Part shown: positions 26,147 through 34,705 of the stretch, piece by piece
How positions within the stretch are numbered: position 1 is the stretch's first letter
Layout: the number at the start of each line of letters is the position of its first letter
Source of the DNA: Deltaproteobacteria bacterium
GTDB lineage: Bacteria > Desulfobacterota > Syntrophia > Syntrophales > Smithellaceae
Length of the DNA stretch: 34,733 nucleotides
Assembly (NCBI GenBank): GCA_025355175.1
Contig: JANYAF010000069.1
Coordinates: 1-34,733, forward strand
Reading direction: 5' to 3'
The notes under the pieces: generated by a model
What the model saw: the letters and a program-made list of their open reading frames with translations, nothing else
Told to the model about the DNA's origin: nothing
Databases searched by the model: none
Translations under genes and position numbers: made by a program

Positions 26147-26734
26147 ATGAACAAGAACACCGCCATATTTCTGGATCGCGACGGAACCATTAACGACGAA
26201 GTCGGCTATCTCGACCATGAGAACAAACTGCAGATCATTCCTGCCGCTTTCGAAGCCATTCGCCTGATTAACGAAAGCGGCATGAAAGCAGTGGTCATCA
26301 CCAATCAGGCCGGTGTCGCCAGAGGATTCTTCACGGAAGAATTTGTCCGTAAAATAAACGGACATATTCAGAGCGCGCTTCTGGAGCAGGGCGCTCTGAT
26401 CGATCGGTTTTATTTCTGTCCGCATCACCCGACAGAAGGAAATGATCCTTATCGCAGAATTTGTAACTGCCGAAAACCAGAACCGGGAATGCTCCAACAG
26501 GCGGCGGCGGATCTGGACATTGACCTTGCCCGGTCCTATCTCATCGGAGACCGCCTGCGGGACATTGAGACGGCTCACCGGGCCGGCACCAGGGGCATCC
26601 TGGTCATGACGGGATACGGGCAGGATTTGATGCAGGAGGTCGGGCCGGACCGGGCCAATGAATTGAATCAACCCGATTATGTCGCCAGAGATATTCTGGA
26701 GGCGGTTCACTGGATATTGAAGGATCGAACGTGA
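26147..26734 (+). CDS. gmhB: D-glycero-D-manno-heptose 1,7-bisphosphate 7-phosphatase GmhB
   Basis: GmhB dephosphorylates heptose bisphosphate on the way to ADP-heptose. The 195-residue HAD-family protein shows the DXD nucleophile pair Asp10 and Asp12 in FLDRDGTIN, the Thr of VITNQAGVARG, and the zinc ligands Cys91, His93, Cys106 and Cys108, which separate GmhB from histidinol phosphatase. It also has the Lys of CRKPEPGM and the Asp of YLIGDRLRDIE. It sits between the two heptosyltransferase genes and overlaps waaC by 4 bases (GTGA). gmhA and hldE, which complete the ADP-heptose pathway, are not in the window. Confidence 0.94.
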   Translation: MNKNTAIFLDRDGTINDEVGYLDHENKLQIIPAAFEAIRLINESGMKAVVITNQAGVARGFFTEEFVRKINGHIQSALLEQGALIDRFYFCPHHPTEGNDPYRRICNCRKPEPGMLQQAAADLDIDLARSYLIGDRLRDIETAHRAGTRGILVMTGYGQDLMQEVGPDRANELNQPDYVARDILEAVHWILKDRT

Positions 26735-27768
26735 ATATTCTGATAGTCAAACTAAGCGCTATCGGCGACGTGATTCACACCTTGCCTTCGCTTGCGGCAT
26801 TGCGCCGTTTGTATCCCGATGCGCATATCACCTGGGTAGTGGAAGAAGCGGCGGCGGATCTCGTTCTGCATCATCCGTATCTGGATCAGGTTTTGATTTT
26901 CCGGCGCAAAAGCTGGATAAAAGAAATTAAAGCGGGTCAGTTTCCTGCGGCATGGCGCGACGCGCTCTCTTTTCTGGCCGCACTGAAGAGTCGCCGGTAT
27001 GATCTCGTCATCGATTTTCACGGCCTGTTCAAAAGTTCGATAATCGTTTTTTTGAGCCAGGGCAAAAGAAAACTGGGCTATGATTCCTGGCAGGAACTAA
27101 GCGGCTTGTTTCTCAATGAAAAAATTCCGGAAAACATGGACAAGCACGCGGTGGACCGCTACCTGGATTTTCCACGCCATCTGGGCGCGGTAGTCAAACA
27201 GGCCGAATTTATTTTGCCCATCAATCCGGAAGCGGAGGACAAGGCTAAGGCGCTGCTGGCATCTCATGGTCTGGAGAAAAAACAATACATTGCCGTCAGT
27301 CCCGTTGCCCTGTGGGATACCAAATTGTGGGACGACCGGAAATTCGCCAAGCTTGCGGATGCCATCTCACAGCGTTTGAAGATTCCCGTTGTTTTCACCG
27401 GCCAGGACAAAGAATCCCTTGACAAAATCACATCGCTCATGATCACAAAGCGGATCAACATAGGTGGACAAACGACGCTTCCGGAATTGGCCTGCATCTA
27501 TAAAGATGCATTGACTGTTATTACGACCGATTCCGGCCCCATGCATCTGGCGGCGGCCGTCGGCGTTCCTGTGATCGCTCTTTTCGGGCCAACCGATCCG
27601 GCCAGAACCGGTCCTTATGGAGCAGGCCACACGATTATTCGAGCAGGCCTTTCGTGCAGTCCGTGCCTGTTAAAAAAATGTTCAACTAAAAAATGCATGG
27701 AAGAAATAATGCCCGGCATGGTCTCTGAAGCAGTAGAAAGATTGGTGGGAATAGCTCGTAGCTCATAG
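26731..27768 (+). CDS. waaC: LPS heptosyltransferase I (WaaC-like)
   Basis: This GT9 enzyme adds the first heptose to Kdo2-lipid A. The 345-residue protein starts ILIVKLSAIGDVIHTLPSLA, followed by ITWVVEE, the WaaC type. It contains LVIDFHGLFKSSIIVFLSQG, then KRKLGYD, and the C-terminal TTDSGPMHLAAAVGVPVIAL with FGPTDPARTGPYG. The start is a GTG overlapping the gmhB stop. WaaC is normally the first transferase of the pathway although it comes after waaF here. The acceptor needs Kdo, yet no Kdo genes lie in the window. Confidence 0.92.
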   Translation: MNILIVKLSAIGDVIHTLPSLAALRRLYPDAHITWVVEEAAADLVLHHPYLDQVLIFRRKSWIKEIKAGQFPAAWRDALSFLAALKSRRYDLVIDFHGLFKSSIIVFLSQGKRKLGYDSWQELSGLFLNEKIPENMDKHAVDRYLDFPRHLGAVVKQAEFILPINPEAEDKAKALLASHGLEKKQYIAVSPVALWDTKLWDDRKFAKLADAISQRLKIPVVFTGQDKESLDKITSLMITKRINIGGQTTLPELACIYKDALTVITTDSGPMHLAAAVGVPVIALFGPTDPARTGPYGAGHTIIRAGLSCSPCLLKKCSTKKCMEEIMPGMVSEAVERLVGIARSS

Positions 27769-27773
27769 TGAAT

Positions 27774-27990
27774 TGATGTTTAAGGTTTTAGGTGTTATGT
27801 TTTACGTGTCAGGTAGCATTATCGTCATTCCGGGCAAGCGAAGCGCGACCCGGAATCCAGGAATATAAAATGATGAATCAATCAAAGAGCCGGCAGCCGC
27901 AAGCGGCAGAAAACAGATTTTACTTAAAACGTAAAACGTTGAGCTATTCTTCCATCCACCATCCACTATCAGCTATCAGCTATCACCTAT
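27774..27990. repeat. Composite intergenic repeat running into the wzi-like gene
   Basis: This stretch starts with AT-rich words (TTTAAGGTTTTAGG, GTTTTACG) that recur in reverse complement at 27924-27938 (CTTAAAACGTAAAAC). Inside is a hairpin: ATTCCGGG at 27827-27834 pairs perfectly with CCCGGAAT at 27849-27856 around a GCGAAGCGC-containing loop. It ends with the words CTATCAGCTATCAGCTATCA near 27965-27985. Its layout, AT-rich arms around a GC-rich core, resembles the elements at 6719 and 32766. The AGGA right after the hairpin (27859-27862) is the probable ribosome binding site of the next gene. Confidence 0.6.
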
Positions 27991-29540
27991 CCAACATCCC
28001 CCTTGCCCTGCTCCTCGCCGTGCTGCTCTTCATCCTGCATTTTCCGCTGCCGGCCAACGCGGCCTCATCGACAAACGTTTCCCTGGATCGCGATCTTTAC
28101 CGCGACATGGAATTCTGGGCGGCGGAAGGCCTTGTCGGAAGCCAGTTGTATTCCATCAAACCCTTTGCCGGAAGTGAAGTCGGCAGGCAACTTATTGAGG
28201 CGCTGGATAAATGTTATGCTCAGAAAACGCCGTCCGCAACATGCAGGGATATTCAAACGCGATACAGAAAACTTTTTAATGCGGAAATCACCGAGGCGCG
28301 ATCCCCCGAAAACATCAGCAACCTGTTTATCAAACCCGTGGAAGCCTTTTCCGTTTCCTACAGCTATCTGAAAGGCCCTTTTTCCACTTTTAACAATGAG
28401 GGCATTCAATACGGCGAAGGCCACAACGCACTGCTCCAATTTCAATCGCAAGCCAGAGTCGGGCGCGTATTTTCTTTTTTTGTACAGCCTGCCTTCATCT
28501 ATAATCAGCATTTCGGCACTGACGAAGACGGCAGCCGGACCGACGTGCGCCTGCATAAGGGTTATGCAAAGCTGACGATCTTCAACGTTGAATTGCAGGC
28601 AGGCAGGGACTCTCTGTGGTGGGGACCGGGTTATCACGGCGCACTGCTCATGTCCAACAACGCCCATCCCTTTGACATGATCAAATTATCCAATCCGGAA
28701 CCGATCCTTCTGCCGTGGCTTTTTTCTTACCTGGGACCGGTGCAATTCAACCTGATTTTTTCACAGCTGAACGACGAAAGAAAAGGCCAGGAGTTGGCCA
28801 ATCCTTTTCTATATGGCATGCGGCTGGGCCTTAAACCGCATCCATATCTGGAATTGGGTGCATCCCATCTGGTTGTGTTTGGCGGCCCGGGGCGGCGCAA
28901 CCTGAGTCTCAGCGAGATCAACCAGATTCTCTTCGGCAATACCGATAGAGATCGAGAGAAAACGGAAAGCAACCAGGAATTTGCTGCTGATATGGCCCTG
29001 ACCCTACCCAACCTTAAGAAATATATTTTTGTGGCTGACGGTATCAAGCTTTACGGTGAAATCGGCGCGGAGGATAACGGGTATCCCCCGACCAGCCGTG
29101 CATGGCTGGCAGGCCTGGCCATCTTTAAGCCATTCGGGCTGGACAAAGCCGCCCTTCGCGGGGAGTATGCGACTACGGTTTTAGGGCCTTACAACGGACC
29201 GGACTCCTGGTATCGGCATGGAGCATATCCCATGCGTTATGAGGGTCGTATCTTCGGGCATCACATGGGCACGGAGGCTGAAGATTATTTCGTCGAGTGG
29301 TCACAAAGTTTTGATAAATTATACTACAAACTGAGTTTTGACCAGGAAAGAAACGGCTTTAAAACAAAACTTTATACGCAGTCTAAAAATCAGTATCTGG
29401 GAGAATTGGGTTACCGGGTCAATGATAACGTAAACATCTCGCTGCGGTACGCTTATGAAGCAATCAACAACCTCGGCAATGTCCAAGATGAGCGCCAGGC
29501 GAATCACTTTCTAATTTTGGAGACCGCCATTTATTTTTAG
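27870..29540 (+). CDS. Wzi-family outer-membrane capsule assembly protein
   Basis: The 556-residue protein has a hydrophobic signal segment (LALLLAVLLFILHFPLPANA) starting about 45 residues in. The mature region then begins LYRDMEFWAAEGLVGSQLYS and KPFAGSEV, typical of capsule assembly Wzi proteins, and continues as a beta-barrel with the highly conserved LQAGRDSLWWGPGYHGALLM. Wzi anchors or organises surface polysaccharide at the outer membrane. The N-terminal region before the signal segment is encoded by repeat words (IHHPLSAISYHLS), so the true start is uncertain: ATG 27870 has an AGGA site, TTG 27939 is an alternative, and the frame is open back to a GTG at 27792. It ends the plus-strand envelope block; no other capsule gene is in view. 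Confidence 0.8.
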   Translation: MMNQSKSRQPQAAENRFYLKRKTLSYSSIHHPLSAISYHLSNIPLALLLAVLLFILHFPLPANAASSTNVSLDRDLYRDMEFWAAEGLVGSQLYSIKPFAGSEVGRQLIEALDKCYAQKTPSATCRDIQTRYRKLFNAEITEARSPENISNLFIKPVEAFSVSYSYLKGPFSTFNNEGIQYGEGHNALLQFQSQARVGRVFSFFVQPAFIYNQHFGTDEDGSRTDVRLHKGYAKLTIFNVELQAGRDSLWWGPGYHGALLMSNNAHPFDMIKLSNPEPILLPWLFSYLGPVQFNLIFSQLNDERKGQELANPFLYGMRLGLKPHPYLELGASHLVVFGGPGRRNLSLSEINQILFGNTDRDREKTESNQEFAADMALTLPNLKKYIFVADGIKLYGEIGAEDNGYPPTSRAWLAGLAIFKPFGLDKAALRGEYATTVLGPYNGPDSWYRHGAYPMRYEGRIFGHHMGTEAEDYFVEWSQSFDKLYYKLSFDQERNGFKTKLYTQSKNQYLGELGYRVNDNVNISLRYAYEAINNLGNVQDERQANHFLILETAIYF

Positions 29541-29610
29541 TCCATTCCATTTCCAGGACAGGGTTTGGATTAGATCAGGCGGCTTATCCTTTATACTTTC
29601 ACTTTGATCC

Positions 29611-30261
29611 TCATTCTGCTCTGTATAGTTTGTTGGCCTCCATGTAACCGATAACGTTGTCCGGCACCAAGTATCTGATGGATTGGCCTAGGTGAATCCT
29701 TTCCCGAATATCTGAGGATGAAATATCCAAAAAGGTTGTCTTGCGGAAAAAAACAGAGCCGCCTTGCGGGTCTTTAAAAATTTCGTTTTGCTGATCATAA
29801 ACAAAACGCGCGGCGATATCGGGCGGCAGGATATGAACCAGACCCTTATTTTCGTAGCCCGGTCTGGTCATCACCGCAAAGTGGCAAAGCGATAAAAGCT
29901 TTTCCCATTTATACCAGGTGGTGATCACGTCAAATGCATCCTGGCCGGTAATGAAATATAATTCTAAACTTTTATCATGGGTATCTAAAAAATATTGGAC
30001 GGTATCCATCGAATAGGATTTCCCCGGCCGCAGGTTTTCCACATCCGAAAAATAAAATTGATCATTACCTTCGATGGCCAGGCGTATCATTTGCGAACGA
30101 TGTTTAAAGGGCGTAATCACGCACGCCGTCTTATGCGGCGGCAGGGCTGCGGGAATAAAGATCACTCGATCCAGATTTAGAAGCGTGATCAGTTCCTGGG
30201 CGGCGCGCAGGTGACCGAAATGAACCGGGTCAAATGTCCCGCCGAAAAGTCCCCATTTCAT
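29611..30261 (-). CDS. nadD: Nicotinate-nucleotide adenylyltransferase NadD
   Basis: NadD makes deamido-NAD from nicotinate mononucleotide and ATP. The 216-residue protein has the nucleotidyltransferase motif [11 protein letters not shown] at 7-17, [10 protein letters not shown], the [18 protein letters not shown] block and the C-terminal [10 protein letters not shown]. It overlaps the proA stop by 4 bases (ATGA on the minus strand), so it is translated with proA. The usual downstream neighbour rsfS is absent; the next gene is the convergent wzi-like gene, 70 bases away without an obvious terminator. Confidence 0.95.
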   Translation of the reverse strand: MKWGLFGGTFDPVHFGHLRAAQELITLLNLDRVIFIPAALPPHKTACVITPFKHRSQMIRLAIEGNDQFYFSDVENLRPGKSYSMDTVQYFLDTHDKSLELYFITGQDAFDVITTWYKWEKLLSLCHFAVMTRPGYENKGLVHILPPDIAARFVYDQQNEIFKDPQGGSVFFRKTTFLDISSSDIRERIHLGQSIRYLVPDNVIGYMEANKLYRAE

Positions 30262-31514
30262 GCGCGGACCTGGCCGTCGCCGTAAATGATAAACTTGGAC
30301 GTGGTAAGTTCTTCCAGTCCCATCGGCCCGAACGCATGCAGCTTGGTGGTCGAAATGCCGATTTCCGCGCCCAATCCCAGCTCAAAGCCGTCACTGAAGC
30401 GTGTGGAAGCGTTCACCAGCACCGTTGAAGAATTGACTTCATTCAGAAACCGCTGCGAGTTGGCATAATCTTTGGTAATAATGGATTCCGTATGCAGCGA
30501 TCCGTATTTTTCAATATGCGCGATGGCTTCGTCGATAGATGGCACAACCCTCACGGCCAGAATCAAGTCCAGGTATTCCGCGTACCAGTCTTCTTCGGTT
30601 GCCACGTCGATATTTTTCAGGATCTTCCTTGTTTTTTCGCAGCCCCTGAGCAGGACGCCTGCTTTTTGCAGCCTTTCTGCGGCCTTCGGCAAAAACGCGG
30701 GGGCAATGTCCGAATGCACCAGCAAGGTTTCCAGCGCGTTGCAGACACCGGGACGCTGCACTTTGGCATTGGCGCAGATATTCACGGCCATGTCCATGTC
30801 TGCTCCCGCATCCACAAAGATATGACAGACGCCTTTGTAATGTTTAATGACAGGAATCTTGGACTGGGCGACAACGGCACGGATCAGTTCTTCACCGCCG
30901 CGCGGAATAATCAAATCAATATGCTCGTCGAGTTGCAACATCGTCGAGACAGCCTCGCGATCGGTAAACGGAATGACCTGAATAGCCTTGTCCGGCAGAG
31001 GGCTCTCCCGCAAAACATCCTCTAAAACAGACGCAATAGCCAGGTTGGAGTGAATAGCTTCTGAACCGCCGCGTAAGATGACCGCGTTGCCCGATTTGAG
31101 ACACAGGGCGGAAGCGTCTACCGTGACATTGGGTCGCGATTCATAGATAATGCCGATCACCCCCAGGGGGATACGCATGCGACCAACTAAAAGGCCGTTG
31201 GGACGGCGCCACATAGACGTCACCTTTCCTACCGGATCAGGCAGCGCCGCAACTTCGCGCAGCCCCTGCGCCATAGCCTCAATGGTGGCATCTTTGACCA
31301 TCAGCCGGTCGATCATGGCTGCGGAAAGGCCCTTTTCTCGGGCGCCGGTCACATCCCGGCTATTTTCGGACAGGATAAAATCACGATGGCCGATGAGCTC
31401 ATCGGCCATTCGTAAAAGCGCGGCATTTTTTGCGTTGGCGGAGACATGGGAAAGGGGGCGTGATGCCGTAAGCGCATCGTCGGCTATTTTTTTTACGGTG
31501 CCTTGGATATCCAT
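30258..31514 (-). CDS. proA: Glutamate-5-semialdehyde dehydrogenase (gamma-glutamyl phosphate reductase) ProA
   Basis: ProA reduces gamma-glutamyl phosphate to glutamate semialdehyde in proline synthesis, using NADPH. The protein is 418 residues, normal for the family. Visible motifs are [33 protein letters not shown], the catalytic Cys in [29 protein letters not shown] and the C-terminal [17 protein letters not shown] 31514 has an AGGGGAAG site; 13 more codons are open upstream but do not fit the family start. proB and obg, common neighbours, are not here. The upstream 190-base gap is shared with the divergent patatin-like gene. A TTGACA on the minus strand (31678-31683) could start a promoter, but its -10 is poor. 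Confidence 0.95.
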   Translation of the reverse strand: MDIQGTVKKIADDALTASRPLSHVSANAKNAALLRMADELIGHRDFILSENSRDVTGAREKGLSAAMIDRLMVKDATIEAMAQGLREVAALPDPVGKVTSMWRRPNGLLVGRMRIPLGVIGIIYESRPNVTVDASALCLKSGNAVILRGGSEAIHSNLAIASVLEDVLRESPLPDKAIQVIPFTDREAVSTMLQLDEHIDLIIPRGGEELIRAVVAQSKIPVIKHYKGVCHIFVDAGADMDMAVNICANAKVQRPGVCNALETLLVHSDIAPAFLPKAAERLQKAGVLLRGCEKTRKILKNIDVATEEDWYAEYLDLILAVRVVPSIDEAIAHIEKYGSLHTESIITKDYANSQRFLNEVNSSTVLVNASTRFSDGFELGLGAEIGISTTKLHAFGPMGLEELTTSKFIIYGDGQVRA

Positions 31515-31706
31515 TCTGCTTCCCCTGCTTGAATCTTTTAAAATAACTTGCAATTTCTGTAATTATTGATAAAAACCGCATCACCTTTAAATAAAGAGGA
31601 CCGCTTGGGGGAAATTAATCGTATTGACATTTATTCGTCCAGCGGTATTGGTTACATTTACAAGACAAAAGGATACGTGTCAAGGTCTTTACCCGGATGA
31701 ATTTTT

Positions 31707-32774
31707 ATGAGCCGATTACGCATCAAAGCCGGAAAAAAAGCTTACGAAATCATTAAAGACGGTGGATTTAATTTTGACGCCGTTTCCGCTTATTATGGAG
31801 CGGCGGTAGGGCCGCGCTGGCTTGTCGCCAGCGGATTTGATCTGACGCTTCTGACGCAAAATCTTCTGGGACGATCCAGATCCGTGCATCTCATCGGATC
31901 GTCAGCCGGCGCCTGGCGTTTTGCCGCATGGCTGCAGCCGCAGGCCGTCGACTGTTACCGGAAATTCATTCACGCCTATATCACAGTCGGCTATACCCGA
32001 AAAGATACGCCGGCGACCATTCTGGAAAAATTTTCTCACATCATGAACGCCTATATCGAGGATGACGCCCTGCCCTTTGCCCTGGCCAACAAGCGGTATC
32101 GCTTGTCCGTGATCACGGCCCGCGCGCGAGGCTTGGTCGCTTCCGAAACATACTTGTTGCAGAAAAGCGCTCTGGCCGCCTGTTACGTGCTGAATTTCTT
32201 TAGCCGGAATAATCTTTACCATTTCGCCGACAGGGTTGTTTTCTACGACGGCTCCAAACCGCCCCCTTTTTGTTTTCAACCGCAATTCCAGGGCAAGTAT
32301 GTGCGGATAACTGAATCAAATTTCAAATACGCGGTGATGGCCTCCGGCGCGATTCCGCTTATCGTTGCCGGAGTAAAGAATATTTTCGGCGCGCCCCGCG
32401 GTGTTTATCGCGACGGCGGCTTGATCGATTATCACCTGTCGCATCAGTTTGCCGCAAAAGAAAATGAATTGGTCCTTTTTTTCCATCACCAGGAAAGAAT
32501 TGTTCCCGGCTGGCTGGATAAGAAAAATAAACGGCGCATACCGGATGATCAAACATTGAATAACGTTGTGATGGTTTTTCCATCGCAGAGTTTCATCGAC
32601 CGGCTGCCATCGGGCAAAGTCCCGGATCGGGATGACTTTCTGACGTATATTGACAAGGGCGCTGAAAGGATTGCACACTGGAATAAAGCCGTGGAATTAT
32701 CCGCGCCGCTGGGCGAGGACTTTTTGGACCTGGTGGAAAGCGGAAAGATTAGGGAAGTAGTAGAGAAGTTTTAA
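31707..32774 (+). CDS. Patatin-like phospholipase family protein
   Basis: The 355-residue protein shows the patatin catalytic dyad: nucleophile Ser66 in GSSAG (64-68) and Asp236 in YRDGGLIDY. There is no signal peptide. The sequence between Ser and Asp includes ASGAIPLIV, the patatin ASxAIP motif near residue 212. Patatins hydrolyse acyl ester bonds of phospholipids or related lipids; substrate and role here are unknown. It has its own 5' region and is divergent from proA. A palindromic repeat overlaps its last codons. Its N-terminal half is unlike the well-known ExoU or RssA types, so this is probably a less-studied subfamily. Confidence 0.75.
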   Translation: MSRLRIKAGKKAYEIIKDGGFNFDAVSAYYGAAVGPRWLVASGFDLTLLTQNLLGRSRSVHLIGSSAGAWRFAAWLQPQAVDCYRKFIHAYITVGYTRKDTPATILEKFSHIMNAYIEDDALPFALANKRYRLSVITARARGLVASETYLLQKSALAACYVLNFFSRNNLYHFADRVVFYDGSKPPPFCFQPQFQGKYVRITESNFKYAVMASGAIPLIVAGVKNIFGAPRGVYRDGGLIDYHLSHQFAAKENELVLFFHHQERIVPGWLDKKNKRRIPDDQTLNNVVMVFPSQSFIDRLPSGKVPDRDDFLTYIDKGAERIAHWNKAVELSAPLGEDFLDLVESGKIREVVEKF

Positions 32775-32853
32775 GATTTAAGTATTAAGAAAAAAGCTTG
32801 CGCGAAGCGCCTCAATTGTACCTAACCCTTAAATCTTAAAGCTTAAAACTTTT
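32766..32853. repeat. Palindromic interspersed repeat, copy 2 (inverted relative to copy 1)
   Basis: AT-rich arms with a perfect 12-base inverted repeat, 32771-32782 (TTAAGATTTAAG) with 32828-32839, flank a core at 32798-32813 (TTGCGCGAAGCGCCTC). That core is the exact reverse complement of the core at 6753-6768. The left 17 bases equal 6719-6735. The element covers the end of the patatin-like gene and most of the gap to the radical SAM gene. Confidence 0.75.
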
Positions 32854-32862
32854 GGTTAAAAA

Positions 32863-33780
32863 ATGATTATTCAAGAACTTCTGGATATTTATACCTCCTG
32901 CACCCTTTGTCCGCGCGCCTGCCGGGTTGACCGGACAAAAGGTGAGTTGGGCCATTGCCGTCTTCCCGCTGGAATTTTCATGGACTGCTCACTGGCCCAT
33001 CACGGAGAGGAACCACCTCTTTCGGGAACACGCGGTGCCGGGACAATTTTTCTTTCTTCATGCAACCTGAGATGCATCTATTGCCAGAACTATCAAATTT
33101 CCCACAGCGAGCAGGGACGGGAGCTGACCGTTTTGCAACTGGCCCACGTCATGCTCGATCTGCAAAAAAGCGGCTGTCACAATGTCGAACCAGTAACACC
33201 GACGCCCCAGATGCCTCTGGTGATGGAGGCTCTGTGCATGGCGCGTGCTCAAGGCCTCACTGTTCCCTTTGTTTACAATTGCGGCGGTTATGAAAATCCC
33301 GACGTCATCCGTTTCCTGGACGGCATGGTGGATATTTATCTGCCGGATTTTAAATATGGTCTGGGTGATGACGGCATCTTGTTTTCTGGCGTGCCGGACT
33401 ATCCGCAATTTGCTATGGAATCCATCCGGGAAATGGTCCGACAGGTCGGCGATGACCTGAATGTGGAAGAAGGTATCGCCACGCGAGGGATCATCATCCG
33501 TCATCTGGTTTTACCCGGAAGGCTGGAAAATTCCCGGGAAGCCCTGAGGATTTTGAAAAATGAAATATCAACAAGCGTTCCGATCAGCATCATGTCGCAA
33601 TACACACCCACCGAACAGATAAAATTCCACCCGCAGCTGGGGCACAGAATCACCAGCATTGAATATTCTCAGATACTGGATTATGCCCTGGAACTGGGTT
33701 TTGATAACTTTTTCGTACAGGACGTCAATGATAACGCGCTGACACCGGATTTTAATCGTGAAAAACCCTTTGATTTATGA
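32863..33780 (+). CDS. PflX-like radical SAM protein (pyruvate formate-lyase activase family)
   Basis: The 305-residue protein carries the radical SAM CX3CX2C motif at Cys67, Cys71 and Cys74 (CNLRCIYC), followed by QNYQIS. It also has an N-terminal Cys cluster (Cys13, Cys16, Cys20, Cys32) in CTLCPRACRVDR, typical of the PflX/COG1313 group. Conserved TPTPQ, YNCGGYE and IYLPDFKYG stretches follow. The group resembles glycyl-radical activases, but no partner glycyl-radical enzyme is nearby and its substrate is unknown. The ATG at 32863 has no clear Shine-Dalgarno; the upstream sequence is repeat-derived. A methyltransferase gene begins right after it. Confidence 0.85.
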   Translation: MIIQELLDIYTSCTLCPRACRVDRTKGELGHCRLPAGIFMDCSLAHHGEEPPLSGTRGAGTIFLSSCNLRCIYCQNYQISHSEQGRELTVLQLAHVMLDLQKSGCHNVEPVTPTPQMPLVMEALCMARAQGLTVPFVYNCGGYENPDVIRFLDGMVDIYLPDFKYGLGDDGILFSGVPDYPQFAMESIREMVRQVGDDLNVEEGIATRGIIIRHLVLPGRLENSREALRILKNEISTSVPISIMSQYTPTEQIKFHPQLGHRITSIEYSQILDYALELGFDNFFVQDVNDNALTPDFNREKPFDL

Positions 33781-33787
33781 CGGTGAC

Positions 33788-34408
33788 ATGATGCAAAATG
33801 ACTTGCGGAAAATTTACGACCGTTTTGCCGAAACATACGAAAAAAATCGCGGCTCATTTGACATGACGGAGGTCATCGCCGATTTCTCTAAAAGATTGCC
33901 TTATAAGACAGGTCGCCTGCTTGACCTGGGCTGCGGCGCGGGAGAACCCTTTCCCGCCTATTTTATCGGTCAGGGCTGGCAGGTCACAGGCGTTGATTTT
34001 TCACAAAAAATGCTGGATCTGGCCCATCGCTATCAACCGGACATGAAAACGATCTTCGCCGATATGGGCGAAGTGGATTTTCCCGATGCACAGTTTGACG
34101 CTGTCACGGCCATTTATTGTCTTTTTCATATTGAATACCAAAAACATGAGGAAATTTTCCTGAAAATCTACCGATGGCTTGCGCCTGGCGGTCACTCTCT
34201 TTTCACCTATGCCACACAGGAATATACGGGTGCTGAAGTTTTTAACGGCACTAAGGAATTTATGGGGGAACAGTTATTTTACAGTCACACAACACCGGAC
34301 AATCTGTTCGCAACTTTAAAATCCACCGGTTTTACGATTGAATCCGCCCAATACCGCCAAATCGGCGGCGAAACTTTTCTGTGGGTGACAATTGCCAAAC
34401 CGGGATAA
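33788..34408 (+). CDS. Class I SAM-dependent methyltransferase
   Basis: The protein (about 206 residues) has the SAM-binding motif I LLDLGCGAGEPFPAYF, motif II VTGVDFSQKMLDLA, the acidic FADMGEVDFPDAQFDAVTAI and a LAPGGHSLFTYAT strand. These place it among UbiE/COQ5-like small-molecule methyltransferases. The substrate cannot be inferred. A GTG at 33758 opens the frame inside the radical SAM gene; ATG 33788 with GGTGA close by, or ATG 33791, is more likely. It is probably co-transcribed with the PflX-like gene. Confidence 0.85.
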   Translation: MMQNDLRKIYDRFAETYEKNRGSFDMTEVIADFSKRLPYKTGRLLDLGCGAGEPFPAYFIGQGWQVTGVDFSQKMLDLAHRYQPDMKTIFADMGEVDFPDAQFDAVTAIYCLFHIEYQKHEEIFLKIYRWLAPGGHSLFTYATQEYTGAEVFNGTKEFMGEQLFYSHTTPDNLFATLKSTGFTIESAQYRQIGGETFLWVTIAKPG

Positions 34409-34422
34409 TCAGGTCGTTTTAA

Positions 34423-34578
34423 ATTGATTTTCCCTTGTGGCCGGAGAATATCTCCGACTTCGGCGATGCCGTGATTGCATCTATTTGCAAAAACATCAAA
34501 GGGTCGATTGTCGTCACATTTGACCCGAAATTTATGGAGCGTCTTAAGTCACCGAAGTTGAACTTTCAAATATTCTAA
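34423..34578 (+). pseudogene. C-terminal remnant of a PIN-domain (VapC-like) protein
   Basis: The frame from 34423 to the TAA at 34576-34578 reads FPLWPENISDFGDAVIASIC, then KNIKGSIVVTFDPKFMERLK. This matches the last half of PIN ribonuclease domains: the DFGDALIA helix with two acidic residues, and the VVTFDKKF strand with the final Asp. A stop at 34420-34422 lies directly upstream, and the first catalytic Asp and N-terminal half are missing; no antitoxin gene is visible. It is a dead fragment of a toxin-like gene. A very short product starting at TTG 34435 cannot be fully excluded. Confidence 0.65.
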
Positions 34579-34635
34579 AAAAAGAACGAAGATAATACCT
34601 GAATCTTGCACATCAAAACAAAAAAATCAAATGAA

Positions 34636-34705
34636 CCATCTGGGATACCTGTTGTATAAAGGGATACGCGAATAACCCAATACCCAACAGGAGGTACCCA
34701 GATGG
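34636..34705 (+). promoter_or_regulatory. Inverted repeat enclosing the ribosome binding site and start of an edge gene
   Basis: The left arm at 34636-34654 (CCATCTGGGATACCTGTTG) is almost the exact reverse complement of 34685-34705, with a 2-base bulge and one mismatch. The right arm contains the AGGAGG Shine-Dalgarno (34689-34694) and the ATG at 34702. In RNA the hairpin would hide both. The left arm also lies inside a 14-codon open frame, MNHLGYLLYKGIRE (34631-34675). Confidence 0.6.

Noticed and set aside
32863..34408. Radical SAM protein plus methyltransferase as a RiPP or glycyl-radical system
   Set aside because: No precursor peptide, glycyl-radical enzyme or exporter lies next to them; the pair may simply be co-transcribed.
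34442..34456. CGGAGA-ATA-TCTCCG hairpin after the methyltransferase gene as a terminator
   Set aside because: The stem is only 6 base pairs, no T-run follows, and it falls inside the residual PIN coding frame, so it may be chance.
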